A stretch of DNA of 31,178 bases from Clostridiales bacterium UBA3680 (GTDB lineage: Bacteria; Bacillota; Clostridia; Lachnospirales; CAG-274). The DNA lies in assembly GCA_002372875.1 (NCBI GenBank), contig DFJD01000110.1:1-31178 (forward strand). The letters are read 5' to 3'. Position 1 is the first letter of the stretch; each line of letters starts with the position of its first letter. This document shows positions 15,263-22,614 of this stretch, one piece after another. Under the pieces are notes generated by a model. It did not search any database. It was not told the origin of the DNA and worked only from the letters and a program-made list of their open reading frames with translations. Made by a program: the position numbers and the translations under genes.

Positions 15263-15961
15263 ATGGCAAAAAAAGAAAGTATATTGAGCATCTTTATTGA
15301 TGAATCCGGAGATTTTGGCGAGTTGAAAGAGAAGCCTGCTTATTATCTTGTAACTTTGGTGTTTCATGACCAAAGCGAAGATATTTCGGACAATGTAAAA
15401 AGGTTAGAAAAAAGCATTAAAAATTCGGGTTTTGATATTGAGTACATACATTCTGCACCGATAATTCGCAGAGAAGATGTTTTTAAGAATTATACGCTTG
15501 ACGAAAGGCGCAGTTTGATATATAAAATATTGAATTTTACAACTTCTCTGCCTATTGTTTACGCAACGGTTGCAATTAACAGAAATACCTCCGAAAACAA
15601 GATTAAGTTGTCGGGAAGAATTTCAAGAGAAATAACAAAAATATTTCAAAAATACAGCAAGTTTTTTAATAAGTTTGAACACCTTATTTTATACTATGAC
15701 GGCGGTCAATCCGAATTATCTGCTATTTTGAGTGCTGTTTTTTCGGCACATTTTGACAATGTAGAGTTTAGAAAAGCCGAACCACAGAATTATCGCCTGT
15801 TACAGACTGCTGATTTTATTTGTACGATCGAATTGCTAAAAATAAAGCGTGATGAAAACAGATTGAGCAAGTCTGAAACATGTTTCTTTTATAAACCGCA
15901 GGAATTGAAGAAAACATTTATAAAAGCTATAGATAAGAAAAATATTGATAAATCAAAATAA
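15263..15961 (+). CDS. DUF3800 domain protein
   Basis: A 232-residue protein of the DUF3800 family, whose function is not established. The family hallmark FIDESGD is near the start (Asp13, Glu14, Asp17), a middle acidic site sits in LYYDGG (Asp146), and LLQTADFICTIE (Gln181, Asp184) gives the C-terminal motif. The order strand-DE, D, then QxAD resembles an RNase H-like nuclease fold, which I infer. No signal peptide or membrane helix is seen. AGGGG precedes the ATG at 15263. The gene is AT-richer than its neighbours, stands alone between leftward operons and has its own RNA leader and terminator, all consistent with a small transferred cassette, perhaps for defence or toxin control. Confidence 0.85.
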   Translation: MAKKESILSIFIDESGDFGELKEKPAYYLVTLVFHDQSEDISDNVKRLEKSIKNSGFDIEYIHSAPIIRREDVFKNYTLDERRSLIYKILNFTTSLPIVYATVAINRNTSENKIKLSGRISREITKIFQKYSKFFNKFEHLILYYDGGQSELSAILSAVFSAHFDNVEFRKAEPQNYRLLQTADFICTIELLKIKRDENRLSKSETCFFYKPQELKKTFIKAIDKKNIDKSK

Positions 15962-15982
15962 CCGCCATATTTTGGCGGTTTT
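15960..15982 (+). terminator. Terminator of the DUF3800 gene
   Basis: An 8-bp stem AACCGCCA/TGGCGGTT (15960-15967 with 15973-15980), a 5-base loop and a short T-run, overlapping the stop codon. Confidence 0.75.
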
Positions 15983-16058
15983 ATTATGCTCAAATTTCAA
16001 AATAATACACAATATGTTGGATATATGCTGTTTGAGTTTTTTTTCGAGTAATTTACGG

Positions 16059-16091
16059 AAGCTCTCATTCCATTCGGGTGAGGGCTTTTTT
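16059..16091 (+). terminator. Second plus-strand terminator with no gene of its own
   Basis: Stem AAGCTCTCA/TGAGGGCTT (16059-16067 with 16079-16087, one G-T pair), an 11-base loop and a run of six T (16086-16091). It could be a back-up stop for the DUF3800 transcript or end a short RNA made from 15986-16058; no clear promoter for such an RNA was found. Confidence 0.6.
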
Positions 16092-16138
16092 GTGCCGAAA
16101 AAGCAACCGATCGTTATATATAATGTGGAGCCGTAAAA

Positions 16139-16162
16139 AAACAGACCCGTAAAGGTCTGTTT
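16139..16162 (-). terminator. Terminator of the cbiD-to-SPFH operon
   Basis: Stem AAACAGACC/GGTCTGTTT (16139-16147 with 16154-16162) with a T-run on the minus strand after the stem. It sits just past the stop codon at 16169 of the last gene. Confidence 0.75.
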
Positions 16163-16168
16163 TTGCTT

Positions 16169-16945
16169 TTATTTGGTTGTATCTTCAATCATTATCATAC
16201 TGTCGCCGCCTGTCATTGTTTTGGGCAGCTCGCCGTTCCATTTTTCTATCCATGCCATTTTTATGTTGGCATCGGTAATTTCGGCATTTTTAAGCTTGTA
16301 GCTTTCCGCCTCCGCTTTTGCCTTTGCTATTTGCTGTTCCGCTTCTATTTTTACTCTGGCAAGGTCCTGTTCGGCTTTGAGAGCTTGCTGTTGTGCGGTC
16401 TGCTTGGCTTCAATTGCGGCGTTGAATTCCTGGCTGAAATCAAAATTTATGATGTTTACCTTGTCTATATTAACGCCGTAGGACTTTACGGTCTCAGAAA
16501 GGGTTTGATGTATGTCATCCGAGACCGCCGCTCTTTTTGTGATGAGCTCTTCTGCGGTATATTTGGAAATTACGCTTTTTACACTTTCTTGTACGGCAGG
16601 TCTTAATATGGTGTTTTCTATGTCGTTGCCCACCTTTTTGTAAACTTCGATACTTGATGCGGCGGGAACGTCATAATTGATGGAGATATTTGTGGTAACG
16701 GTCTGCAGGTCCTTACTTGCGGAACTGCCGTCAACATCGGTCCTTAAAATGTGGTTGTCGATATTTTCAACACTTGTAATAAAGGGTATCACGATATGTA
16801 AGCCCTCGTTAAAGTAATAATTCTGAACCGCACCGAACCGTTTGACGATACCAGTATGAGAGTTGGGAACGATACATATTCCCGATGTGCCTATGGCGAG
16901 GAGTACAATAAGAACAATGACTATTGCAGCTGCTTTTTTCTTCAT
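16169..16945 (-). CDS. SPFH/prohibitin-family membrane protein
   Basis: Membrane-anchored scaffold of the prohibitin/HflC kind, which forms large rings and often guards membrane proteases. The 258-residue protein has one N-terminal helix (about 4-25), then the SPFH domain (about 27-190) with VPNSHTGIVKRFGAV, LHIVIPF, and VQESVKSVISKYTAEELI, and a helical coiled-coil rich in Ala, Glu and Lys (about 185-230). It ends in DSMIMIEDTTK. AAAGGAGG lies before the ATG at 16945. It is the last gene of the operon and follows a small membrane protein that may be its partner. No FtsH or HflK gene is nearby, so the target is unknown. Confidence 0.88.
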   Translation of the reverse strand: MKKKAAAIVIVLIVLLAIGTSGICIVPNSHTGIVKRFGAVQNYYFNEGLHIVIPFITSVENIDNHILRTDVDGSSASKDLQTVTTNISINYDVPAASSIEVYKKVGNDIENTILRPAVQESVKSVISKYTAEELITKRAAVSDDIHQTLSETVKSYGVNIDKVNIINFDFSQEFNAAIEAKQTAQQQALKAEQDLARVKIEAEQQIAKAKAEAESYKLKNAEITDANIKMAWIEKWNGELPKTMTGGDSMIMIEDTTK

Positions 16946-16962
16946 ATTTTCCTCCTTTCGAA

Positions 16963-17349
16963 CTATGCTCCAAAGCCCTGTCCGTCGCTTTTAAAGAGCA
17001 GTCCGCCAAGGACGAGCACGATCCATCTGGCAATAAGACCGTAGCCGAGGAAAAATATTGCGGTAGCCGTTGCCGTTCCCAAAAAGGAAACGCAGATAAG
17101 GTTTCCCTCTTTAACTTTCATAACGGCGTTTGCTATTGTTATCAGAAGCAAAACTCCCCCGAAAATATTTCTTACCGTGTTCTTTCTTTTTGAGTAGTTG
17201 TCGAAAGCCTCATCGTAGCCTTCCTCGGTGGAGGCGTTAAAAGCCTCTTTAACGCTGTTTCCGAAGGCCTGTCTGTCTGTCATTCCATGTATAAAATATG
17301 CCACTGCCCAAACAGTAAGACAAATTGCGATTATTTTTAACGGTGTCAT
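16963..17349 (-). CDS. Small membrane protein of unknown function
   Basis: I do not recognise this 128-residue protein. It has a hydrophobic N-terminal helix (about 4-23), a polar, acidic cytoplasmic or external stretch (about 24-58, with EEGYDEAFDNYSKRKN), a second helix (about 60-78), then two closely spaced helices (about 84-105 and 106-118) and a short tail DGQGFGA. AAGGAG precedes the ATG at 17349. It starts 21 bases after yebC and ends 17 bases before the SPFH gene, so it is co-expressed with both. Its place suggests an accessory of the SPFH assembly, but only by position. Confidence 0.75.
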   Translation of the reverse strand: MTPLKIIAICLTVWAVAYFIHGMTDRQAFGNSVKEAFNASTEEGYDEAFDNYSKRKNTVRNIFGGVLLLITIANAVMKVKEGNLICVSFLGTATATAIFFLGYGLIARWIVLVLGGLLFKSDGQGFGA

Positions 17350-17370
17350 AGATTTTCTCCTTAAAATGAT

Positions 17371-18096
17371 TTATTCGTCCCAGTTGTGATACACATTTTT
17401 AACATCATCGCTTTCGTCAAGAAGATCCAAAAGACGATTCATTTTCTTGATGTCATCCTCGTCGGTAAGGGCGGTATAGGTTTGAGGTATCATCGTGACT
17501 TCCGCCTGTGCCATGGGAATGCCTGCTTTTTCTATTGCTTCTCTTACAGAGGAAAAATCGTCGGGGCTTGTAATTATCTCGAAGCTGTCGTCCTCTTCGT
17601 TTATGTCTTCGGCACCTGCCTCGATGGCTGTCATCTCAAGGACCTCGGCATCGATCTCGTCGCTTTTTTCTATTATTATTTGACCTTTTTCGTCAAACAT
17701 AAAGCTTACACAGCCGCTTGTTCCCATGTTTCCGTTACCCTTTGTAAAGGCACTTCTTACATCTGCCGCCGTTCTGTTTTTGTTGTCGGTAAGGGCTTCA
17801 ACTATAACGGCAACTCCCTTCGGGCCGTAGCCTTCGTAGGTGACCGATTCGTAATTTACCGCGCCCAAATCTCCCGCAGCTCTTTTTATTGCCTTGTCGA
17901 TGGTATCGTTTGGCATGTTGTTGCTTTTTGCCTTTGCAATGGCATCACGAAGACGGGAGTTACTGTCGGGGTCGGGACCGCCTGCCTTAACGGCTACGGC
18001 AAGTTCTCTTCCTATAACGGTAAATATCTTGCCCTTTGCCGCATCGTTCTTTTCTTTCTTGTGTTTGATATTAGCAAATTTGGAATGACCGCTCAT
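17371..18096 (-). CDS. yebC: YebC/TACO1-family protein
   Basis: Cytoplasmic YebC-family protein, long annotated as a transcriptional regulator and more recently linked to relief of ribosome stalling at proline runs (literature recalled). The 241-residue length is typical. The N-terminal signature MSGHSKFANIKHKKEKNDAAKGKIFT is the family pattern with one change, since SGHSKWANI is usual and here Trp is Phe. Other marks are NMPNDTIDKAIKRA, YEGYGPKGVAVIVEALTDN, NRTAADVR and GNMGTSGCVSFMF. Its start overlaps the argH stop by four bases, so the two are translationally coupled. Confidence 0.95.
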   Translation of the reverse strand: MSGHSKFANIKHKKEKNDAAKGKIFTVIGRELAVAVKAGGPDPDSNSRLRDAIAKAKSNNMPNDTIDKAIKRAAGDLGAVNYESVTYEGYGPKGVAVIVEALTDNKNRTAADVRSAFTKGNGNMGTSGCVSFMFDEKGQIIIEKSDEIDAEVLEMTAIEAGAEDINEEDDSFEIITSPDDFSSVREAIEKAGIPMAQAEVTMIPQTYTALTDEDDIKKMNRLLDLLDESDDVKNVYHNWDE

Positions 18097-19514
18097 TTCT
18101 TTTCCTCCGTAAGTTTTTTTTGCTCTTCCTTTATGTCGGAAATGTACTGTTTGTTTATGTCTACAAGCCTTTTTGTGTATTCCTCGGAAGGACCGCCGTC
18201 CACTGTTCTTGAATTGACACAGGTCTCAAGGCTGATAGCGGAATATATCTCTTCGGTGAAAATATCGCTTGCCTTTTTGTACTCTTCAAGAGAAAGGTCT
18301 TCAAGCGCTTTGTTGTTTTCTATACAGTAAAGCACGAGCTTTCCTATTACCTCGTGTGCATCTCTGAAAGGAAGTCCCTTCTTAACGAGCCAGTCTGCCG
18401 CATCTGTAGCATTCATAAAGCCCTCTTTTGCTGCAGAGTACATATTTTTCTTGTTTACGGTTGCCGTTTCGATCATTTTTGTGAAGACGGGAAGGCACAT
18501 TTTAAGGGTGTCCACAGCATCGAAAACTCCCTCTTTATCCTCCTGCATATCTTTGTTGTATGCAAGGGGCAAGCCCTTCATCGTGGTAAGCATGGCCATA
18601 AGATGACCGTAAACTCTGCCTGTTTTTCCGCGTATGAGCTCCGCCATATCGGGGTTTTTCTTTTGGGGCATTATGGACGAGCCCGTGGAATAGGCATCGT
18701 CAAGCTCCAAAAAGGCATATCTGCGGGAGGACCATAAAATTATCTCCTCGCAAAAACGGCTTAAATGCATCATTATTATGGAGAGTGTGCTTAAAAGCTC
18801 TATCACAAAATCTCTGTCGCTCACTCCGTCCATCGAATCGAGGGTTATGCCCGCAAAACCGAGCTTTTCCATAACATATACCCTGTCAAGAGGGTATGTG
18901 GTGGTGGCAAGGGCTCCCGAGCCTAAGGGCATTACATTTGTTCTTTTGTAGGTATCGCAAAGCCTTGCATAATCTCTTTTGAACATTTCAACATAGGCAA
19001 GGTAGTGGTGGGCAAGAGTTACCGGCTGTGCGTTTTGCAGATGGGTATAGCCGGGAAGTATGGTGGAGGTGTGCTTTTCGGCAATTTTGTTAAGCACCTC
19101 CATAAGGTCTGTAATGAGTTTTTCTATATCGATTATTTGCTCTTTAAGATACATTCTTATGTCAAGAGCGACCTGGTCGTTGCGGCTTCTGCCCGTGTGA
19201 AGGCGTTTTCCCACATCTCCCGTTCTTTCGATAAGAAGAGACTCGATATTCATGTGTATATCTTCCGCCTTCTCGTTGAAGGTCACTTTGCCCGCTTCTA
19301 TATCTTTAAGTATTTCTTTTAGGGTCTTTTGTATAAGTTTGCTGTCTTTTTCGGGAATTATTCCCTGTTTTCCGAGCATATCCGCATGTGCGACGGAACC
19401 TAAGATATCCTGCTTGTACATTCTGGCGTCAAAGCCTATGGATGAATGGAAATGGTCGGTAAAACTGTCGGTAGACTTTGTAAAACGTCCGCCCCATAAT
19501 TTCTTTTCTTTCAT
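18093..19514 (-). CDS. argH: Argininosuccinate lyase
   Basis: Last enzyme of arginine synthesis, splitting argininosuccinate into arginine and fumarate. The 473-residue protein is of normal length for the fumarase/aspartase superfamily. It starts with KLWGGRFTK, has HTGRSRNDQVALD (about 105-117), the helix TILPGYTHLQNAQPVTL and the superfamily loop GSSIMPQKKNPD (about 279-290), which holds the catalytic serine. AAGGAG precedes the ATG at 19514. It follows malic enzyme by two bases and overlaps yebC. argG is not in the window. The fumarate it makes could feed the reductase complex, a metabolic inference only. Confidence 0.96.
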   Translation of the reverse strand: MKEKKLWGGRFTKSTDSFTDHFHSSIGFDARMYKQDILGSVAHADMLGKQGIIPEKDSKLIQKTLKEILKDIEAGKVTFNEKAEDIHMNIESLLIERTGDVGKRLHTGRSRNDQVALDIRMYLKEQIIDIEKLITDLMEVLNKIAEKHTSTILPGYTHLQNAQPVTLAHHYLAYVEMFKRDYARLCDTYKRTNVMPLGSGALATTTYPLDRVYVMEKLGFAGITLDSMDGVSDRDFVIELLSTLSIIMMHLSRFCEEIILWSSRRYAFLELDDAYSTGSSIMPQKKNPDMAELIRGKTGRVYGHLMAMLTTMKGLPLAYNKDMQEDKEGVFDAVDTLKMCLPVFTKMIETATVNKKNMYSAAKEGFMNATDAADWLVKKGLPFRDAHEVIGKLVLYCIENNKALEDLSLEEYKKASDIFTEEIYSAISLETCVNSRTVDGGPSEEYTKRLVDINKQYISDIKEEQKKLTEEKK

Positions 19515-19516
19515 GA

Positions 19517-20695
19517 TTACTCCTTTATACGCGCAACTCCCGACTCTCTTGCGGCCTTTGCCACGGCGGCGGATATTCTTTCCACCACTCCGGGATTGAA
19601 GGCAGAGGGGATGATTATACCTTTTTCAAGGTCCTCGTCGGTCACAAGGCTTGCAATGGCATCACTTGCGGCAAGCTTCATTTCTTTGTTGATATCACTT
19701 GCCCTTACATCAAGAGCGCCTCTGAAAATACCGGGGAATGCAAGCACGTTGTTTATCTGATTGGGAAAATCGCTTCTTCCCGTGGCAACCACTCTTGCAC
19801 CTGCGGAAAGAGCCACATCGGGCATGATTTCGGGCACGGGATTTGCCATGGCGAATATAACGGCATCCTTATTCATCGTTTTGACCATTTCTTCGGTCAA
19901 AAGTCCGGGAGCGGAAACACCTATAAATATGTCGGCACCTTTTACTATGTCGGCAAGAGTGCCGCTTTTTTTGTTGGGGTTGGTTATTGCCGCAAGTTCG
20001 GTATATGCAGGCTCGTTGTAATGTCTGTCGGAGGAATACACTCCGTTAAGGTCGCAAAGTGTGATATCCTTTATGCCCGCATCAAGCAAGAGCTTTGCAA
20101 TGGCGGTTCCCGCAGCTCCGGCACCCGACATGGCAACAACGCAGTCGGAGAGCTTCTTTCCTGTGAGCTTGCAGGCATTTCTTATACCCGAGAGCACGAC
20201 CACAGCCGTTCCGTGCTGGTCGTCGTGGAAGATGGGGATATCGCATTTTGCCTTAAGTTTTCTTTCTATCTCAAAGCATCTGGGAGCGGAAATGTCTTCA
20301 AGGTTTATTCCGCCGAAGCTTCCGGCAAGAAGGGAAACGGCATTAACAAACTCGTCAACATTCTGTGTTCTTACGCAAAGAGGAATGGCATCTACTCCGC
20401 CGAATTCCTTGAAAAGAACACATTTACCCTCCATAACGGGCATACCTGCCTCGGGTCCTATATTACCCAGACCGAGTATGGCGGAGCCGTCGGTTATAAC
20501 GGCAACGGTATTATGCCTTCTTGTAAGGGTGTATGAAAGTTCGGGGTCGTTTTTTATGGCAAGACAAGGCTCCGCAACTCCCGGGGTGTAGGCCACGGAA
20601 AGCTCTTCGGCGGTTTTCACGGAACACCTTGATGTGACCTCTATTTTTCCTGCCCATTGGGCATGCTTTTCCATTGCTATTTTCTTATAGTCCAT
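19517..20695 (-). CDS. NAD(P)-dependent malic enzyme
   Basis: Oxidative decarboxylase converting malate to pyruvate with reduction of NAD(P). The 392-residue size matches the short bacterial type without a phosphotransacetylase tail. Visible motifs are LSVAYTPGVAEPC (about 32-44), TDGSAILGLGNIGPEAGMPVM (about 68-88, metal and substrate region), FHDDQHGTA and a dinucleotide fold with SGAGAAGTAIAKLL. The C-terminal part has MANPVPEI and SDFPNQINNVLAFPG. NAD or NADP preference cannot be fixed. The start codon shares one base with the stop of the peptidase-like gene (TAATG), and argH follows two bases later. Confidence 0.94.
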   Translation of the reverse strand: MDYKKIAMEKHAQWAGKIEVTSRCSVKTAEELSVAYTPGVAEPCLAIKNDPELSYTLTRRHNTVAVITDGSAILGLGNIGPEAGMPVMEGKCVLFKEFGGVDAIPLCVRTQNVDEFVNAVSLLAGSFGGINLEDISAPRCFEIERKLKAKCDIPIFHDDQHGTAVVVLSGIRNACKLTGKKLSDCVVAMSGAGAAGTAIAKLLLDAGIKDITLCDLNGVYSSDRHYNEPAYTELAAITNPNKKSGTLADIVKGADIFIGVSAPGLLTEEMVKTMNKDAVIFAMANPVPEIMPDVALSAGARVVATGRSDFPNQINNVLAFPGIFRGALDVRASDINKEMKLAASDAIASLVTDEDLEKGIIIPSAFNPGVVERISAAVAKAARESGVARIKE

Positions 20696-21231
20696 TATTC
20701 TACTTCCTTTCCGATTATGTAAATACTGCTTATATGTCCGCCTACGGCATTCATAAAAGCGGTTAAATCTTTAAAATTGTATGTTTTGTCTACATTGCCG
20801 TACATATTGTATATGTTTAAGCCGTTATTTTCCTTTACTGCCACAATGTGCATTCCCGAAAAAAGACCCTTGCAAAAATAGGTAACAAGGGCATATTTAC
20901 CTTTTTGTATGTTTTTCGTTCTTTTTACGGAAAAACCCCTTGTAATGAAAAAATCTGCCAGCTTTTTCGGCCTGTTTCCGAAAAGACCGAAAAGCACGGT
21001 GGAATTTTTGTCGCAATAATAAATTATTTCGGGAAGGGTACTTTCAACACCGAGCAGATTTGCCAGGTTATAAAGAGCCAAGGCGCCGCAGCCGTTATAA
21101 GCAAGCGGAAAAAGACCGAGTTTCAATGAGGAAAGCTCCCGCCTGCTTTGCCCGTTTATGACACCTTTTACATTAAAGTGTTTGTTTGCGGTAAAATTTT
21201 TATCGGCTATTATTTCTCTTAGAAAGTTCAT
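20695..21231 (-). CDS. Papain-like (C39-like) cysteine peptidase-type protein
   Basis: No exact family is recognised for this 178-residue protein. The segment YNGCGALALYNLANLLG (Cys48 at the start of a helix) followed by GMHIVAVKENNGLNIYNMYG (His128 and Asn142) is the Cys-His-Asn order of papain-fold and C39-like peptidases. A preceding strand-helix region contains LPEIIYYCD and TRGFSVKR. There is no signal peptide or membrane helix, so it should act in the cytoplasm. Its start lies 32 bases inside the 3' end of the cbiD-like gene, with GGGGCAGGTG upstream, and its stop overlaps the malic enzyme start. Substrate and activity are unknown. Confidence 0.65.
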   Translation of the reverse strand: MNFLREIIADKNFTANKHFNVKGVINGQSRRELSSLKLGLFPLAYNGCGALALYNLANLLGVESTLPEIIYYCDKNSTVLFGLFGNRPKKLADFFITRGFSVKRTKNIQKGKYALVTYFCKGLFSGMHIVAVKENNGLNIYNMYGNVDKTYNFKDLTAFMNAVGGHISSIYIIGKEVE

Positions 21232-22339
21232 GAGGCACCTGCCCCTTTATTTTTTCAATAAGCTCCTCGGCTTTGCTTGTGGCGCACAGTATACCGTGTT
21301 TGTTGGAAAATACTACGGCACCTATTTCAAGATGAGCGCTCGTTCTTGTGAGGTGCTTTTCTATTTTAAGGGAAAGGGCGTCCATCGCCTCTTTTAATAT
21401 GCCTGCCGCCTTAAGAAGGTCGAGAGCCTCGTCTATGGTGATGCAGTTGACGATCTCCGATAGCAAAGCGGAACTTGCTCCCGCCTTTATCGCACAGGTC
21501 ACAAGAACTTCAAGCCTTCCGTCTCCGCTTTGAGAGTGGGTATTTAAAATGCCTGCACCAAGCTTTACAAGCTTGCCTACGTGACCGATAAAAACGATGC
21601 CCTTTATGTTAAGCTCGTTGCAAAAGGAAATGGTATCGCCTATATAATCGTTTGAACGGACAACTCTGTCCATGGGTATGTCAAATTCTTCTTTTGCAAA
21701 GGTCTCACCGTTGTTTCCCGGGGCTGCCGCAAGATAATCGAAGCGCTTTGCCATATTGCCAACTTCAAGGCGAATGGAGCGTTTTGTTTCGGAGGGACTC
21801 ATGGGAGCTACCATTTTGCTTTTGCCCACAATGGCTATGCCTCCGCGAACGCCGTCGGTTTTTGCCACAGATTTGCCGTAGGGAGCGGAAATAACTATTT
21901 CAAGACCGTTTTTGTAGTCAACCTCTTCGCAGATATATTTGGCGGAGGATAAAATGGCTTCTCTTGCCTTGGTACCTATGGCATAATCTCCCTTTTGAAG
22001 GCCTTCTATTTCTCCTACCACGGTACCGATGCCGTTTCCGGCTTTGAGAGTAATGCCTTCGGTCTCCTTACGGGTAACCGTAGAATAGATAAGTATATCC
22101 TTGGCGATCTCGGGGTCGTCTCCGCTGTCTTTTTTAACGGCACAGCTTACCTCATATTCACTTATTTTAACATCCTCTATTCTTATGACCACTTCTTTTC
22201 CGTCGGGAGCCATAAAGGATATTTTTTTGACCGCGGAACCGCTTAAAAGCATAAGGGTCGCCGCTTTCGTGGCAGCTGCGGCACAGGAGTCGGTGCCGGA
22301 GACCTTTCTGATAGTTTTTAAATATTTTTCTTCAGCCAT
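21200..22339 (-). CDS. cbiD: CbiD-like cobalt-precorrin-5B C1-methyltransferase
   Basis: CbiD-family protein (379 residues). In anaerobic cobalamin synthesis, CbiD methylates C1 of the corrin ring with SAM. The overall length and blocks such as GDYAIGTKAREAI, GHVGKLVKLGAGILNTHS and the late SSAHLEIGAV region match the family. Two signature blocks differ from what I recall as consensus: SGTDSCAAAATKAA at about 14-27 in place of (Y/F)TTGTCAAAAAKAA, and IVGKSKMVAPMS in place of ILGTTGI-x-PMS. No other cobalamin gene is in the window. It heads a seven-gene operon with a consensus promoter. It may be a normal pathway enzyme with a drifted motif or a repurposed relative. Confidence 0.82.
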   Translation of the reverse strand: MAEEKYLKTIRKVSGTDSCAAAATKAATLMLLSGSAVKKISFMAPDGKEVVIRIEDVKISEYEVSCAVKKDSGDDPEIAKDILIYSTVTRKETEGITLKAGNGIGTVVGEIEGLQKGDYAIGTKAREAILSSAKYICEEVDYKNGLEIVISAPYGKSVAKTDGVRGGIAIVGKSKMVAPMSPSETKRSIRLEVGNMAKRFDYLAAAPGNNGETFAKEEFDIPMDRVVRSNDYIGDTISFCNELNIKGIVFIGHVGKLVKLGAGILNTHSQSGDGRLEVLVTCAIKAGASSALLSEIVNCITIDEALDLLKAAGILKEAMDALSLKIEKHLTRTSAHLEIGAVVFSNKHGILCATSKAEELIEKIKGQVPHELSKRNNSR

Positions 22340-22389
22340 TTTTTATCTCCGATAGTAAAAATAAAATTTAAACAGTGATGAAAAAGCGG

Positions 22390-22410
22390 TATTCGGCAAT
22401 TTGCCGAATA
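22390..22410 (-). promoter_or_regulatory. Hairpin in the cbiD leader
   Basis: TATTCGGCAA and TTGCCGAATA around a single base form a near-perfect palindrome within the predicted 93-nt leader. There is no T-run, so it is not a terminator; it could be a protein site or a stabilising stem. The leader is too short for a cobalamin riboswitch. Confidence 0.45.
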
Positions 22411-22438
22411 GGTGCTTCAAAAACACAATATCTAAAGT

Positions 22439-22467
22439 ATTATACAATATGTAAGTTTTTTTTTCAA
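22439..22467 (-). promoter_or_regulatory. Promoter of the cbiD-to-SPFH operon
   Basis: Minus strand: TTGAAA (22467-22462), a 17-bp spacer and a perfect TATAAT (22444-22439). No promoter of like quality was seen between the seven downstream genes. Confidence 0.7.
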
Positions 22468-22563
22468 TCTAATATTTTTACAAATTATATCATAAAATCA
22501 AATAGATAGGTGTTATTTTTTACAAAAGGGAATTATAAAACGTTTTGCTATTGTTCTTATATG

Positions 22564-22592
22564 TTGACAACCATAATGTTTTAAGATATAAT
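22564..22592 (+). promoter_or_regulatory. Perfect consensus promoter of the diguanylate cyclase gene
   Basis: TTGACA (22564-22569), a 17-bp spacer and TATAAT (22587-22592). The leader is very short: the ribosome site AGGGGGCGAG begins about two bases after the predicted start of transcription. Expression should be strong and unconditional unless a repressor binds. Confidence 0.85.
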
Positions 22593-22614
22593 CTGTTTAA
22601 AGGGGGCGAGAGTC

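Noticed and set aside
15945..16136. A 63-codon plus-strand frame after the DUF3800 gene
   Set aside because: It runs through two terminators, has no ribosome site and no recognisable composition.
22340..22438. Cobalamin riboswitch ahead of the cbiD-like gene
   Set aside because: The leader is only about 93 nt and shows a single palindrome; the known element is far longer and has a conserved B12 box that is not seen.
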